Origin: Rhodospirillaceae bacterium UBA1479
GTDB taxonomy: Bacteria > Pseudomonadota > Alphaproteobacteria > Rhodospirillales > Casp-alpha2
Reading direction: 5' to 3'
DNA: 64,000 bases
Assembly: GCA_002325375.1 (NCBI GenBank)
Contig: DCRZ01000002.1
Span: forward strand, 547,136-611,135
The notes under the pieces are model-generated. The model did not search any database. It was not told where the DNA came from and saw only the letters and a program-made list of their open reading frames with translations. Made by a program: the position numbers and the translations under genes. Shown piece after piece: positions 52,392-61,885 of the stretch; within the stretch, counting starts at the first letter, position 1; every line of letters starts with the position of its first letter.

Positions 52392-52874
52392 TTACAGGCT
52401 GCCGAGGACGCTTTCGGCGCTGGTCTTCTCGAAGGCGCCGGCGGCGTCGATTTCGATCGACTTCACCGTGCCGTTGTCGACGACCATGGCGAAGCGCTGG
52501 CAGCGCAGGCCCAGGCCGCGGGCGGTCAGGTCAAGTTCCAGGCCGGCGGCCTTGGTGAATTCGGCCGAGCCGTCACCGACCAGCAGAACCTTGTCGTCGG
52601 CGCCCTGGTCCTTGGCCCAGGCACCCATGACGAAGGCGTCGTTCACGGACATGCAGACGATCTGGTCGATGCCCTTGGCTTTGAGTTCATCCGCCTTGGC
52701 GACGAAGCCGGGCAGATGCTTGGCCGAGCAGGTCGGCGTGAAGGCGCCGGGCACGCCGAAGATGGCGACCTTTTTGCCGTTGAAGATGTCGTCCGTCGAA
52801 ATGGCGGCCGGGCCTTCGCCGGTCATGTGGTAAAGCGTCGCCGCCGGAATTTTGTCACCAACACCAAGCGTCAT
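52392..52874 (-). CDS. peroxiredoxin, Prx5 type
   Basis: 160 aa, single-domain atypical 2-Cys or 1-Cys peroxiredoxin. Peroxidatic Cys49 is in VPGAFTPTCSAKHLPG; Arg in LRCQRFAMV completes the active site. Reduces hydroperoxides with GSH/glutaredoxin or thioredoxin. The resolving-Cys position is occupied by C in IVCMSVND, which may or may not serve. Convergent with GST, and 139 bases from the DsbD-like gene upstream. Confidence 0.93.
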   Translation of the reverse strand: MTLGVGDKIPAATLYHMTGEGPAAISTDDIFNGKKVAIFGVPGAFTPTCSAKHLPGFVAKADELKAKGIDQIVCMSVNDAFVMGAWAKDQGADDKVLLVGDGSAEFTKAAGLELDLTARGLGLRCQRFAMVVDNGTVKSIEIDAAGAFEKTSAESVLGSL

Positions 52875-53013
52875 TGGATTTCCCCTGAATCTGATTATTC
52901 AAACATGGCTTCGGGCGGCGCTAAGGACGCGCCGCACGGGCCGTTCATGCCAGCATGAAATAGTGCATTCCGGCGAAGAGTCCATGAAAAACCGCCCCAT
53001 GGCGGGGGGCGGC

Positions 53014-55251
53014 CTAGTTTTTCGCGATCACCACGTTGCCTGCCCGGGCGACGGCCTCGGTCACCGCGTTTTCCGTCAGCAGTTCCGGCAGGGGGATGCC
53101 GTTCTGGGCCTGCGGCCCATAGACCGCATTGAACGGAATGCCGTAGCGCCCGAATTTGGCCAGATAGGCGGCGATCACCGGATCAGGGCGGGTCCAGTCG
53201 GCGACCATGGCGACGATACGCCCGTCGGCGATGGCTGTGTGTACGGCCCCCTGGTTGAGGACCAGGCGCTTGTTGACCTGACAAGTGATGCACCAGTCGG
53301 CGGTGACGTCGACCAGCACGGTCTTGCCATCGGCGACCAGTTGGGCGATCCGTGCCTCGTCGAACGGCTGCCAATGGCGGCGTGCGTCCACATTCTTGGC
53401 GCCACGCTGGTTGGTCTCGCCGGCGGCCCGGGGCGGTGTCTCGCCTACAGTCGGCAGCACGGCAGTGGCCAGCACCATGGCGACGCCGAGCGCGATGGGA
53501 ACCCCCGGCACCAGGGCGCAGGCCGGCTTTACGCCGCGTCCGGACAGCCACAGGACAAGGCCCAGGACGGCCAGCCCGGCGGTCAGCCCTGCCGCAGCCG
53601 TGGTCCCCAGGATGCCCATGACGACCCACAGCAGCCAGCCCGCCGTGGCCAGCAGGGCGAGGCCCATGATCTGGCGCAGGCGGATCATCCAGGGCCCCGG
53701 GCGGGGCAGGCGGGTGGCGGCGGCGGGCACGGCCGCGATGGCCAGATACGGCAGGGCCAGGCCGAGCGCCAAGCCTGAGAAGATGGCATAGATTTCCACC
53801 GGCCCCCGGGCCAAGGCAAAGCCTACGGCGGTGCCCAGGAAGGGGGCGGAGCAAGGCGTCGCCAGCAGGGTCGCCAAGGCACCCTGCAGGAAATGGCCCA
53901 TCGGGCCGGTGTGGTGGCTGGGGGCGGCGGCATGGGCGCCCAGGTCGCCGATGGCCTGGGGCAGGGCGATTTCGAACAACCCGAACAGGTTGCAGGCGAA
54001 CACGAAGACGATCACCGCCATGGCGGCCAGGAACCAGGGTTGTTGGAACTGAATGCCCCAGCCGATGGTCATGCCGGCGGCTTTCAGCGCCACCAGACCG
54101 GAGGCCAGCACCATGAAGGCCGCGAAAATCCCCAACGCCGAGGCGATGAAGCCGCGCCGGACCTGCCCCTTGTCGCCGCCGCCATGGCCCACGACGCCCA
54201 AAACCTTGATCGACAGCACGGGCAGCACGCAGGGCATCAGGTTAAGGATCAGACCGCCCAGCACGGCCAGGGCGATGAACAGCAACAGATTGGGCTGCGG
54301 TGCCGGGGTCGTTTCCGCGATGCTGAGGACCGGCGCGTCGGCGGGCGGCGCCAATTCGCCGGGTGTGAGCATCAGTTGCCGTTCGGCGCTACGGCCCCCA
54401 TCGACCAGGGTCGCGGTCAGGGTTTCCTTGGCCAGTTGCTGCGGCCCCCCGTTCAGGTCCTTGACCCCGTAGACGGTGACATCCAGGCGCGCCTCGCGCC
54501 CGTTGTCGGAAAAGGTCACATGGGGTTTGGAATAGGCCAGGACCTCGGGCCCTTCCAGAAAGATGTCCGGGGCCGAGAACGGGGTTTCCGATTTCGCCCG
54601 CACGCTGATCTGCATTTCGCCCTTGGCGGTGTCGCCGGGGCTTAGTGCCGCCGCGTCAGCCAGCATCAGCCCGTGTCGGGCGCCATCGCCGGGTACGGTG
54701 GCGACGTAGCGGCTGATCAGGTGGGCGAATTCACTGGGCGCGGCCGCACCCGCCGGCAGGGTCAGGTTCAGGTTCGCCGTATAGGGAATGCAGATATCGT
54801 CGCAGGTGAGATAGGGGATCACCGCCTTGACCATGACGGGCTTGCCCGGTTCCATCGGCACGGCGTCGACCGGGAACACGACCTCTTTCTTGTAGCCGAG
54901 GGTTTCCAGACCGAGCACGCTGAACCGTTCCGGCACCGGCCACAGAACCTTGGCGGATTTCAGGTTGTCCGAGCCGTCCCAGTTGGGCCGGGGCGGGATG
55001 CCGGCGTCGCCGGGCGAGCGCCAATAGATCTTCCATCCCGGCTGCATGTGGAATTCCAGGCCCAGGCGCAGCATCGCCGCCGATCCGGTGCCGGTCACGG
55101 CGGCGATCAGGCGGGCCTTGGTCTGTTCCGTTTCATGCCAGGCGGATTGCGCCGTGCCCGCGGCCTGCGCGATGGTCGCGGAGAGCAGCAGCAAGAGGGC
55201 CGCGATCAGGGCGGTCGGGCGGACGGCGCGAAAAAGGGATGCAGCGGTCAT
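53014..55251 (-). CDS. DsbD/ScsB-family thiol:disulfide interchange protein
   Basis: 745 aa. Signal peptide (ALIAALLLLLSATIAQAAG), N-terminal periplasmic domain with CDDIC redox site, a membrane core of about eight spans carrying the buried Cys pair (LNLMPCVLPVLS and LLATPCSAPFLG), and a C-terminal thioredoxin domain with W653-C-I-T-C657. This three-part layout transfers electrons from cytosolic thioredoxin to periplasmic partners; the N-terminal half resembles ScsB more than E. coli DsbD. Start ATG 55251; upstream in-frame codons would add a non-signal tail. The 55252-55483 gap to yqgE shows no clear feature. Confidence 0.9.
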   Translation of the reverse strand: MTAASLFRAVRPTALIAALLLLLSATIAQAAGTAQSAWHETEQTKARLIAAVTGTGSAAMLRLGLEFHMQPGWKIYWRSPGDAGIPPRPNWDGSDNLKSAKVLWPVPERFSVLGLETLGYKKEVVFPVDAVPMEPGKPVMVKAVIPYLTCDDICIPYTANLNLTLPAGAAAPSEFAHLISRYVATVPGDGARHGLMLADAAALSPGDTAKGEMQISVRAKSETPFSAPDIFLEGPEVLAYSKPHVTFSDNGREARLDVTVYGVKDLNGGPQQLAKETLTATLVDGGRSAERQLMLTPGELAPPADAPVLSIAETTPAPQPNLLLFIALAVLGGLILNLMPCVLPVLSIKVLGVVGHGGGDKGQVRRGFIASALGIFAAFMVLASGLVALKAAGMTIGWGIQFQQPWFLAAMAVIVFVFACNLFGLFEIALPQAIGDLGAHAAAPSHHTGPMGHFLQGALATLLATPCSAPFLGTAVGFALARGPVEIYAIFSGLALGLALPYLAIAAVPAAATRLPRPGPWMIRLRQIMGLALLATAGWLLWVVMGILGTTAAAGLTAGLAVLGLVLWLSGRGVKPACALVPGVPIALGVAMVLATAVLPTVGETPPRAAGETNQRGAKNVDARRHWQPFDEARIAQLVADGKTVLVDVTADWCITCQVNKRLVLNQGAVHTAIADGRIVAMVADWTRPDPVIAAYLAKFGRYGIPFNAVYGPQAQNGIPLPELLTENAVTEAVARAGNVVIAKN

Positions 55252-55483
55252 GGAGAGATTCTTGTTTTCCGGCGGGCTGGTTGTGGTGACTGCGATGCCC
55301 ATATTATGGCACGGTGTCGGCGGACACAGCCAATAAATGGCGCGTGATTGCGGCGGTTTCCGGGCAGTGTGTGATGCTTTTTCACGGGCGCGCGCTTGCG
55401 GGGGTGCCGTCACGACGCCATAATTATCGGGCGCGGTTGTGCTATAAATTGGTGAAACTGGACGGATATTCGAGGCTCATCCC

Positions 55484-56059
55484 ATGCCCCGGACCCTAGA
55501 CGACGAAGCCTATCTGGCCGGGCATTTGCTGATCGCCATGCCCAACATGCCGGATGAGCGGTTTTCCAAAACGGTGATCTACATGTGCGCCCATAATGCC
55601 GAGGGCGCGATGGGCTTGGTCGTAAACAAGCCGTTGGAAACGCTCAAGTTCCCCGACCTTCTGGAGCAGTTGGATATCGTGCCGTCCGGGCTCAGCGAGC
55701 CTATTAACGTACATTTCGGCGGCCCGGTCGAATCGGGCCGAGGCTTCGTCCTGCACACCCCCGACTATGTCCAGGAAGCGACCATGGTCGTCGACGATCA
55801 GATCGCCCTGACCGCCACGGTCGATATCCTGCAGGCCATCGCCGACGGCATCGGCCCCCGGCAATCGCTGTTGGCGCTCGGCTATGCCGGATGGGGGCCG
55901 GGGCAACTGGATTCCGAGATCAAGGCCAACGGCTGGCTACATGTCGCGGCCGATCCCGCCCTTGTGTTCGGCGGCGGCATGGACGACAAGTGGGAACAGG
56001 CGATGCTCAAGATCGGTGTCGATCCGCGCATGCTGTCGGACGAAGCCGGCCACGCCTGA
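55484..56059 (+). CDS. yqgE: UPF0301/YqgE-AlgH family protein
   Basis: 191 aa, the whole length of the family. Markers: GHLLIAMPNMPDERFSKTVIYMC with HN, then GAMGLVVNKPL, FGGPVESGRGFVLH and LGYAGWGPGQLDSEI (split here). Function still unsettled; a thiol- or anion-binding role has been suggested from structures. ATG 55484 after GAGGCTCATCCC, weak site. Next gene starts 29 bases later, so cotranscription is possible. Confidence 0.93.
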   Translation: MPRTLDDEAYLAGHLLIAMPNMPDERFSKTVIYMCAHNAEGAMGLVVNKPLETLKFPDLLEQLDIVPSGLSEPINVHFGGPVESGRGFVLHTPDYVQEATMVVDDQIALTATVDILQAIADGIGPRQSLLALGYAGWGPGQLDSEIKANGWLHVAADPALVFGGGMDDKWEQAMLKIGVDPRMLSDEAGHA

Positions 56060-56088
56060 ACGCCGCCAACCACGCCGGAACCGTTAAT

Positions 56089-56355
56089 ATGAGCCGCCCC
56101 CCCCAACGCAAGCCCGCGAACGACCTGCGCAAGCTTCTTCTGGAACGCATGGAAGCCTGCCAGACCGCTGAGGCCCTGAACGACCGGGTCATCCTGCCGT
56201 TCATCCAGGCGCTGGAGGATGTGTGCGGAGCCCGGGGTTATGTCCTGAACATCTATGGCGAGCAGGCCAACCTCACGTTCACCGGCGACGAGGACGCGGC
56301 CGAGGAAATCTACGCCCTGATCGAAAGCTATCTGGACAGCCGCACCGAGGCTTGA
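56089..56355 (+). CDS. small hypothetical protein
   Basis: 88 aa, ATG 56089. Basic N-terminus (SRPPQRKPANDLRKLL), then an alpha/beta stretch (QALEDVCGARGYVLNIYGEQ, LTFTGDEDAAEEIYALIESYLD). No signal or membrane segment. Not recognised. Codon use and position (29 bases after yqgE) support it as a real gene; the ribosome-binding site is poor. Confidence 0.6.
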   Translation: MSRPPQRKPANDLRKLLLERMEACQTAEALNDRVILPFIQALEDVCGARGYVLNIYGEQANLTFTGDEDAAEEIYALIESYLDSRTEA

Positions 56356-56530
56356 TGCCGCCGGTCAGGCTCATACGTCCGTAGTCCGAATTCTGTTGAA
56401 AACAGCGGCTTGAGGCCGCACCGTGGGGGTATTCTCTCCGATAAAGGGGGAATCCGAACGACGAGGGGGCCTGCGAAAAGCGGGCCGGGCGTTTGGGGGG
56501 GACTTAAAATCAAGGGAAGGACCCGGAGTC

Positions 56531-57037
56531 ATGCTGATCCCGCATGACGACTTCAAGGTCTCCCGGATCGTCAAATCCGATTTTATGGATATTGGGGATT
56601 TGGATGTTCCCGGCTTGCGCAAGGCCCACGGATATTGGGACAAGGTGCGGGCCGACCGTGTCGGTCCGCCGCGCCGTGAGTTTCGCCTGGAAGCCCTGCC
56701 GGCGGAAATTATTCCCTGCATGGCGGTGGTCGATTTCATCGGCCCGCCGCTCGATTTCTATTACCGCTTTTTTGGCACCCGCATGGTCGAGATCGCCGGT
56801 CAGGAACTAACCGGTCGGCGCTACCACGCGGACAAGATCACGGGCTACGGTTTCGTCAACGCCGAGATTTTTCCGATAATGATCGAAAGCCGCAGGCCCG
56901 TCTGTTCACGGACACGGTGGGTCTCCGTCCGCGGGTTCGACATTACCACGACCACGGTACGCCTGCCGCTGTCGGAAGACGGCGAAACCATCACAGGCGG
57001 GGTCACGGCGAACAGTTTTCAGACGGGCCACGTATAG
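56531..57037 (+). CDS. PAS_5-domain protein, tandem copy 1
   Basis: 168 aa from ATG 56531, with GGAG 5 bases and GAAGGA 17 bases before; earlier in-frame codons add a Gly/Arg-rich tail. PAS_5 core: LRKAHGYWDKVRADRVGPP, REFRLEALPAEIIPCMAV, DFYYRFFGTRMVEIAGQELTG, and TTVRLPLSEDGETITGGV. No output domain. Its neighbour at 57155 is closely similar, so the pair is a tandem duplication. The 117-base gap between them has no clear feature. Confidence 0.82.
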   Translation: MLIPHDDFKVSRIVKSDFMDIGDLDVPGLRKAHGYWDKVRADRVGPPRREFRLEALPAEIIPCMAVVDFIGPPLDFYYRFFGTRMVEIAGQELTGRRYHADKITGYGFVNAEIFPIMIESRRPVCSRTRWVSVRGFDITTTTVRLPLSEDGETITGGVTANSFQTGHV

Positions 57038-57154
57038 GCCGGGCAGCCATCCCGCAGCGGAAACACGTTGAATTTCCGGACCAAGCGTCCCACGATACGG
57101 GGGACGGGGCAACGGGGCCTGCGGTAGGTGACATAACTCTAGGTCTCCCCAAGC

Positions 57155-57664
57155 ATGTTCGAATCCATCCGGGATCAACGCGTTGCCTATATCGTCGATA
57201 AGGAAATCCTGGACCTGGACGGCATTGATGATCCCGGACATGTCGCCGTCTTTGAATATTGGGACCGGGTGCGCCGTGCCCGCGTCGGTCCGCCGGTTGG
57301 TGAATTTCGCCTGGAAGCCCTGCCGCCGGCGATCATCCCAAGTACCGCCGTCATCGATTTTCTCGGTCCGCCCATGGATTTCCGCTACCGCTTTTTCGGA
57401 ACCCACATGGTCCAGGTTGCCGGCCAGGAACTGACCGGAAAGCGCTATTTCGCCGACAACATCGAGGGGTTCGGGTTCGTCAATGCGGAAGTGTTGCCGA
57501 TGATGATCGAGCGGCGCGAGCCGGTCTATTCGCGCACGCGCTGGATATCGGTGAAGGACCTGAAGTTCACCACGGCATCCATCCGCCTGCCCCTGTCAGA
57601 GGACGGTGAAACCATTACCGGCGGCGTGGTGGTCGATCGCTTCACCCCCGGTCACGAGGCATGA
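57155..57664 (+). CDS. PAS_5-domain protein, tandem copy 2
   Basis: 169 aa. Core as in copy 1: YWDRVRRARVGPPVGEFRLE, LPPAIIPSTAVIDFLGPP, FRYRFFGTHMVQVAGQELTG, and ASIRLPLSEDGETITGGV. N-terminus (MFESIRDQRVAYIVDKEILD) differs. No strong ribosome-binding site before the ATG (CTCCCCAAGC). Ends 15 bases from the stop of mpp on the other strand. Confidence 0.84.
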   Translation: MFESIRDQRVAYIVDKEILDLDGIDDPGHVAVFEYWDRVRRARVGPPVGEFRLEALPPAIIPSTAVIDFLGPPMDFRYRFFGTHMVQVAGQELTGKRYFADNIEGFGFVNAEVLPMMIERREPVYSRTRWISVKDLKFTTASIRLPLSEDGETITGGVVVDRFTPGHEA

Positions 57665-57679
57665 GCGGGGCGCATCGGA

Positions 57680-58939
57680 TCAGGCGCTGAGTCGGGCCGC
57701 GAAAGTGTCGTCGGCCTCCAGGTTGGCAAGCGGCCCGATCGCCGACAGGGTCGGCTTGGTGCTGAACAGGCGTTCGGCCACGCGCACGACGTCACCCGCC
57801 GTGACGGCATCGACCTTGGCGACGATTTCCTCGGCCGGAACGGGGCGGCCGTAGATCAGCATCTGGCGCGCCAGTTGTTCGCAGCGCGACGAGGTGCTTT
57901 CCAGGGACATCAGGATCGACGCCTTCAACTGGGCGCGGGCGCGGGCGACCTCGTCCTCGTCGACGGACAAGCGCACCTTGTTCAACTCGTCCGCGATCAG
58001 CGGCATCAGTTCGGTCACTTCGCCCGAACCGGTGCCCGCATAGACGCCGAACAGGCCGCCGTCGGCATAGGCGGATTGGTAGCTGTAGATGGAATAGACC
58101 AGGCCGCGTTTTTCGCGGACTTCCTGGAACAGGCGCGACGACATGCCGCCGCCCAACAGCGCCGACAGGACCGATGCCGCGTAATAATCGTCGTCGTCGT
58201 AGGCCAGGCCTTCGAATCCCAGGGTGATATGGACCTGTTCCAGGTCGCGGTCGACGCGCACGTCGCCGCCGCCGTAGCGCGCGGCCTCGCGGGCTGCCGG
58301 GGCACCCGCGGGCAGGTCCGCGAAGGTATGCCGTACCATGTCGACCACGCGGTCGTGCTCAAGGGCCCCCGCCGCCGAAACGACGCTGACCGGGGCCGCG
58401 TAATGGGTGGTCATGTAGTCCAGGACCGCGTCGCGGGACATGCCTTCGATCAGGGCTTCCGAACCCAGGACAGAGCGTCCCAGGGCCTGATCGGGAAAGG
58501 CGACGGCCTGGAAATTCTCGAACACGATGTCGTCGGGTGTGTCGTGAAGCTGATGGATTTCCTGGATCACGACATGACGTTCGCGCTCCAGTTCGTCCGC
58601 GTCCAGGGTCGCGTGCTGGACCAGGTCGCCGATGACGTCCATGGCCAGACCCAGGTCTTCCTTCAGCATCTTGGCGTAATAGGCCGTGTGCTCGCGCGCG
58701 GTATAGGCGTTCATATGCCCGCCGACGGCTTCGATCTCCTCGGCGATGGCACGGGCACTGCGTTTTTTCGTGCCCTTGAACACCATGTGCTCCAACAAGT
58801 GGGACACGCCGTTGACGGCTTCCGGCTCGTGCCGGGCGCCGACGCCGACCCAGGCGCCGACGGACACGGTTTCGACCCGGTCCATGCGTTCGGTGATGAC
58901 GCGAAGGCCGTTATCTAGCGTGGTAATCTGTACGGACAC
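57680..58939 (-). CDS. M16 zinc peptidase, mitochondrial-processing-peptidase-like
   Basis: 419 aa. Inverted zinc motif H47-L-L-E50-H51 (SHLLEHMVFKGT), with the downstream Glu in EIEAVGGHMNAYT. The glycine-rich loop region (SVLSALLGGGMSSRLFQEVREKRG in pieces) marks the beta-MPP-like clade typical of Alphaproteobacteria. Soluble or periplasmic peptidase. Follows thrC by 11 bases, and the thrC-mpp order is well known in this class. Confidence 0.92.
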   Translation of the reverse strand: MSVQITTLDNGLRVITERMDRVETVSVGAWVGVGARHEPEAVNGVSHLLEHMVFKGTKKRSARAIAEEIEAVGGHMNAYTAREHTAYYAKMLKEDLGLAMDVIGDLVQHATLDADELERERHVVIQEIHQLHDTPDDIVFENFQAVAFPDQALGRSVLGSEALIEGMSRDAVLDYMTTHYAAPVSVVSAAGALEHDRVVDMVRHTFADLPAGAPAAREAARYGGGDVRVDRDLEQVHITLGFEGLAYDDDDYYAASVLSALLGGGMSSRLFQEVREKRGLVYSIYSYQSAYADGGLFGVYAGTGSGEVTELMPLIADELNKVRLSVDEDEVARARAQLKASILMSLESTSSRCEQLARQMLIYGRPVPAEEIVAKVDAVTAGDVVRVAERLFSTKPTLSAIGPLANLEADDTFAARLSA

Positions 58940-58950
58940 TCAGGATTCCC

Positions 58951-60351
58951 TTAGGCGAGGGTTGATTCGATGGTGCGTTTCAACTGGTCTAGATCGTTGG
59001 CCAAGGTTTGGCAACGCTTGGGCCGGTCCAATAAATCCGCCAGGCGCGCGGGCAGGGACGGGCGTTGGCCCGTGGCGTCCTCGACCGCGTCGGGGAATTT
59101 CGCCGGGTGGGCCGTTGCCAGGATCACCATGGGCGTGCCGTCCGGTGCGGGGTTTTCCCGCGCCGCGCCCACGCCGATCGCCGAATGAGGGTCGATCAAT
59201 TCGCCCGTCGCGTCATGGACCTGTTTGATGATTTCCTTGGTGCCGGCGTCGTTGAACCGGGCGCCTGCGAACACCTTGCGGGCGCGGGCCAACTGGTCGG
59301 CGGATACTTCGAACCGGCCGGTCTTGCGGAAATCGGTCAGCACCCGGGCGCAGGCCGCGCCGTCGCGGTCGACCAGGTCGAACAGCAGACGTTCGAAATT
59401 GCTGGAGACCTGAATGTCCATGGACGGGCTGGTGGTCGGCACCACGCCGGCCATTTCCATGGCGCCGGAGGCGAAGAAGCGGGCCAGGATGTCATTGGCG
59501 TTGGAGCCGACGACCAGCTTGGCGATGGGCAGGCCCATCTGCATGGCGCCGTAGCCCGCGAACACGTTGCCGAAATTGCCCGTGGGCACGGAAAACGCGA
59601 CCGGCTTGTCGGGGGCGCCCAGCTTCACCGCCGCCCAGAAATAATAGACGATCTGCGCCATCACCCGCGCCCAGTTGATGGAATTCACGGCCGACAGGTT
59701 GAAGCGGTCGCGGAAATCCCCGTCGTTGAACAGGTCCTTCACCCGGTCCTGGCAGTCGTCGAAGGTGCCTTCGATCGCGATGTTGTGCACGTTGGCGGCC
59801 TGCACCGACGTCATCTGCGCTTCCTGCACCGGGCTGACCCGACCGTGGGGATGCAGCATGAAGATGTCGATGGCGGCCTTGTCGCGGCAGGCTTCGATGG
59901 CGGCCGATCCCGTATCGCCCGAGGTCGCGCCCACGATGGTGATGCGCTGGCCGCGTTTCTTCAGCACGTAATCGAAAAATCGCCCCAGCACCTGCATGGC
60001 CACGTCCTTGAAGGCCAGGGTCGGCCCGTGGAACAGTTCCAGCAGGTATTCGCCATCACCAATTTTCTTCAAGGGCAGGACGTCGGGCGCATCGAAGGTC
60101 GCATAGGCATCCTCGACCAAGGTCTTCAGATCCGCCGCCGGAATGGCGTCGCCGATGAAGGGCGCCATGATCTTCTGCGCCAGGGCCGGATAGGACAGAT
60201 TCTTCATGGCGCGGATGTCGTCGGCGGAAAACTGCGGCCAGGTTTCGGGCACGTAAAGGCCGCCGTCGCGCGCGAGGCCGGCCAGCAGGACGTCCTCGAA
60301 ACCAAGCGCGGGGGCTTCACCCCGCGTGGAGATGTATCTGGGGTTTGTCAT
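58951..60351 (-). CDS. thrC: threonine synthase
   Basis: 466 aa. Converts O-phosphohomoserine to threonine with PLP; the Schiff-base Lys is K115 in GPTLAFKDVAMQ. The glycine-rich phosphate loop ATSGDTGSAAIEA and SVPTGNFGNVFAGY are present, and the N-terminal YISTRGEAPALGFEDVLLAGLA belongs to the long bacterial/yeast class. One base separates its start from the end of the M32 gene. Confidence 0.96.
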   Translation of the reverse strand: MTNPRYISTRGEAPALGFEDVLLAGLARDGGLYVPETWPQFSADDIRAMKNLSYPALAQKIMAPFIGDAIPAADLKTLVEDAYATFDAPDVLPLKKIGDGEYLLELFHGPTLAFKDVAMQVLGRFFDYVLKKRGQRITIVGATSGDTGSAAIEACRDKAAIDIFMLHPHGRVSPVQEAQMTSVQAANVHNIAIEGTFDDCQDRVKDLFNDGDFRDRFNLSAVNSINWARVMAQIVYYFWAAVKLGAPDKPVAFSVPTGNFGNVFAGYGAMQMGLPIAKLVVGSNANDILARFFASGAMEMAGVVPTTSPSMDIQVSSNFERLLFDLVDRDGAACARVLTDFRKTGRFEVSADQLARARKVFAGARFNDAGTKEIIKQVHDATGELIDPHSAIGVGAARENPAPDGTPMVILATAHPAKFPDAVEDATGQRPSLPARLADLLDRPKRCQTLANDLDQLKRTIESTLA

Positions 60352-60352
60352 G

Positions 60353-61870
60353 TCAGGGCGCTAGATAGCGCGTTCTGAGGTGCATCTCAAACACCTTCGG
60401 GTCGAGCGGCTTGCCCGTGGCGCTGATCAAAAGCTCTTTCGCGCTGACGAGCGATCCCTTGCCGTGCACGTTGGCGCGCAGCCAGGCCATCAGCGGCGCG
60501 AAGTCACCGCGGCCGATGGCGGGCTCGATTTCCGGGTTCTGGTCGCGGGCGGCGGCGTAAAGCTGCGCCGCCGTCATGGCGCCCAGCGTATAGGTCGGGA
60601 AATAGCCCCAGGCCCCGTCGTACCAGTGGATGTCCTGCAGGCATCCCTGGGTATCCGTCGGCGGGCGAATGCCCAGCAGCCGTTCCATGCCGTCGTTCCA
60701 CGCCCCCGGCAGGTCGGGGATTTCCATGTCGCCCTCGATCAGCGCCTTTTCCAGGCGGTAGCGCAGGATCACATGGGCCGGGTAGGTGACTTCGTCGGCG
60801 TCGACACGGATGAACGACCGTTCGACCTGGGTGTACAGGCGGAACAGGTTGTCCGCGTCCCAGGCGGGCCCCGTGCCGCCGAAGGTATCGACCATGATCG
60901 GGGCCGCGAAATCCAGGAAGGTCTTGGACCGGCAGACCTGCATTTCGATCAGCAGGGACTGGCTTTCGTGGACCGACATGCCGAGCGCATGGCCCACGGG
61001 CTGGCCGCGCCAATCCTTGGGCAGGCCGCGTTCGTACATGGCATGGCCGGTTTCATGCAGCACGCCCATGAGGGCCGAGGTGAAATCGTTTTCGTCATAG
61101 CGCGTGGTGATGCGCACGTCGTCCGGCGTGCCGCCGCAGAAGGGGTGCAGGCTGACGTCGAGCCGCCCGTGATGGAAGTCGAAGCCCAGCATCTCCATGA
61201 ACCGCTGGCCCAGCGCCTTTTGCTTTTCCTCGGGAAACGGGCCGTCGGGCAGGATGACCTTGGGCGCCTTGGCCTGATGGTCCAGAACCTCGCCCAGGAA
61301 CCCGGGCAGGAAGGCTTCCAGTTCGTCGAACACGGTGTCGATCTCGGCGGAACTGCCGCCCGGCTCGTAATCGGCCAGAAGCGCGTCGTACAGGCCAACA
61401 CCCAAAACCTCGGCCTTGGCGGCGGCCTTTTCGCGGACCAGGGCCAGAAGCTCGGTCACCAGGGGCTGCACGGCCTTGAAGTCGTTGTCGGCGCGGGCGT
61501 CGCGCCATACGGCCTCGCAGGCCGAGGAGGCGCGGCTCAACCGCGTCACCAGGTCTTCCGACAAGGCCGTGGCCTTGACGTAATTGCGTTTGATCTCGCG
61601 CAGGTTGGCCTGCTGCCAGTCGGTCAGATCGGCCGCATCGGCCTCGGCGGCGGCGATCAGATCGCCCGTTTCGCTGTCCGTCAGCATGCCGTGATAGACG
61701 GCGGCCAGTTCGGCCAGCTGTTCGGCCCGGGATTCGTGGCCGCCCCTCGGCATCACCGTGGACATGTCCCAATGCAGGACTTCCTGGGCCTCGCCCAGGG
61801 CGTTCAGGCGCCGGAAACGGCTTTCCAGGCGGGCGTAGGCGGGGGTGTCAGGGGATTGGCTGTCCGGCAT
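60353..61870 (-). CDS. M32 carboxypeptidase (Taq type)
   Basis: 505 aa. Zinc site H272-E-T-G-H276 (VLHETGHAMYERGLP) with third ligand Glu in HESQSLLIEMQV, and HPF (242-244) of the M32 family. Removes C-terminal residues, broad specificity, cytosolic. No signal. Sits inside the thrC-ctaB run, 15 bases from ctaB and 1 from thrC. Confidence 0.93.
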   Translation of the reverse strand: MPDSQSPDTPAYARLESRFRRLNALGEAQEVLHWDMSTVMPRGGHESRAEQLAELAAVYHGMLTDSETGDLIAAAEADAADLTDWQQANLREIKRNYVKATALSEDLVTRLSRASSACEAVWRDARADNDFKAVQPLVTELLALVREKAAAKAEVLGVGLYDALLADYEPGGSSAEIDTVFDELEAFLPGFLGEVLDHQAKAPKVILPDGPFPEEKQKALGQRFMEMLGFDFHHGRLDVSLHPFCGGTPDDVRITTRYDENDFTSALMGVLHETGHAMYERGLPKDWRGQPVGHALGMSVHESQSLLIEMQVCRSKTFLDFAAPIMVDTFGGTGPAWDADNLFRLYTQVERSFIRVDADEVTYPAHVILRYRLEKALIEGDMEIPDLPGAWNDGMERLLGIRPPTDTQGCLQDIHWYDGAWGYFPTYTLGAMTAAQLYAAARDQNPEIEPAIGRGDFAPLMAWLRANVHGKGSLVSAKELLISATGKPLDPKVFEMHLRTRYLAP

Positions 61871-61885
61871 GTCGCCTATATGGGG

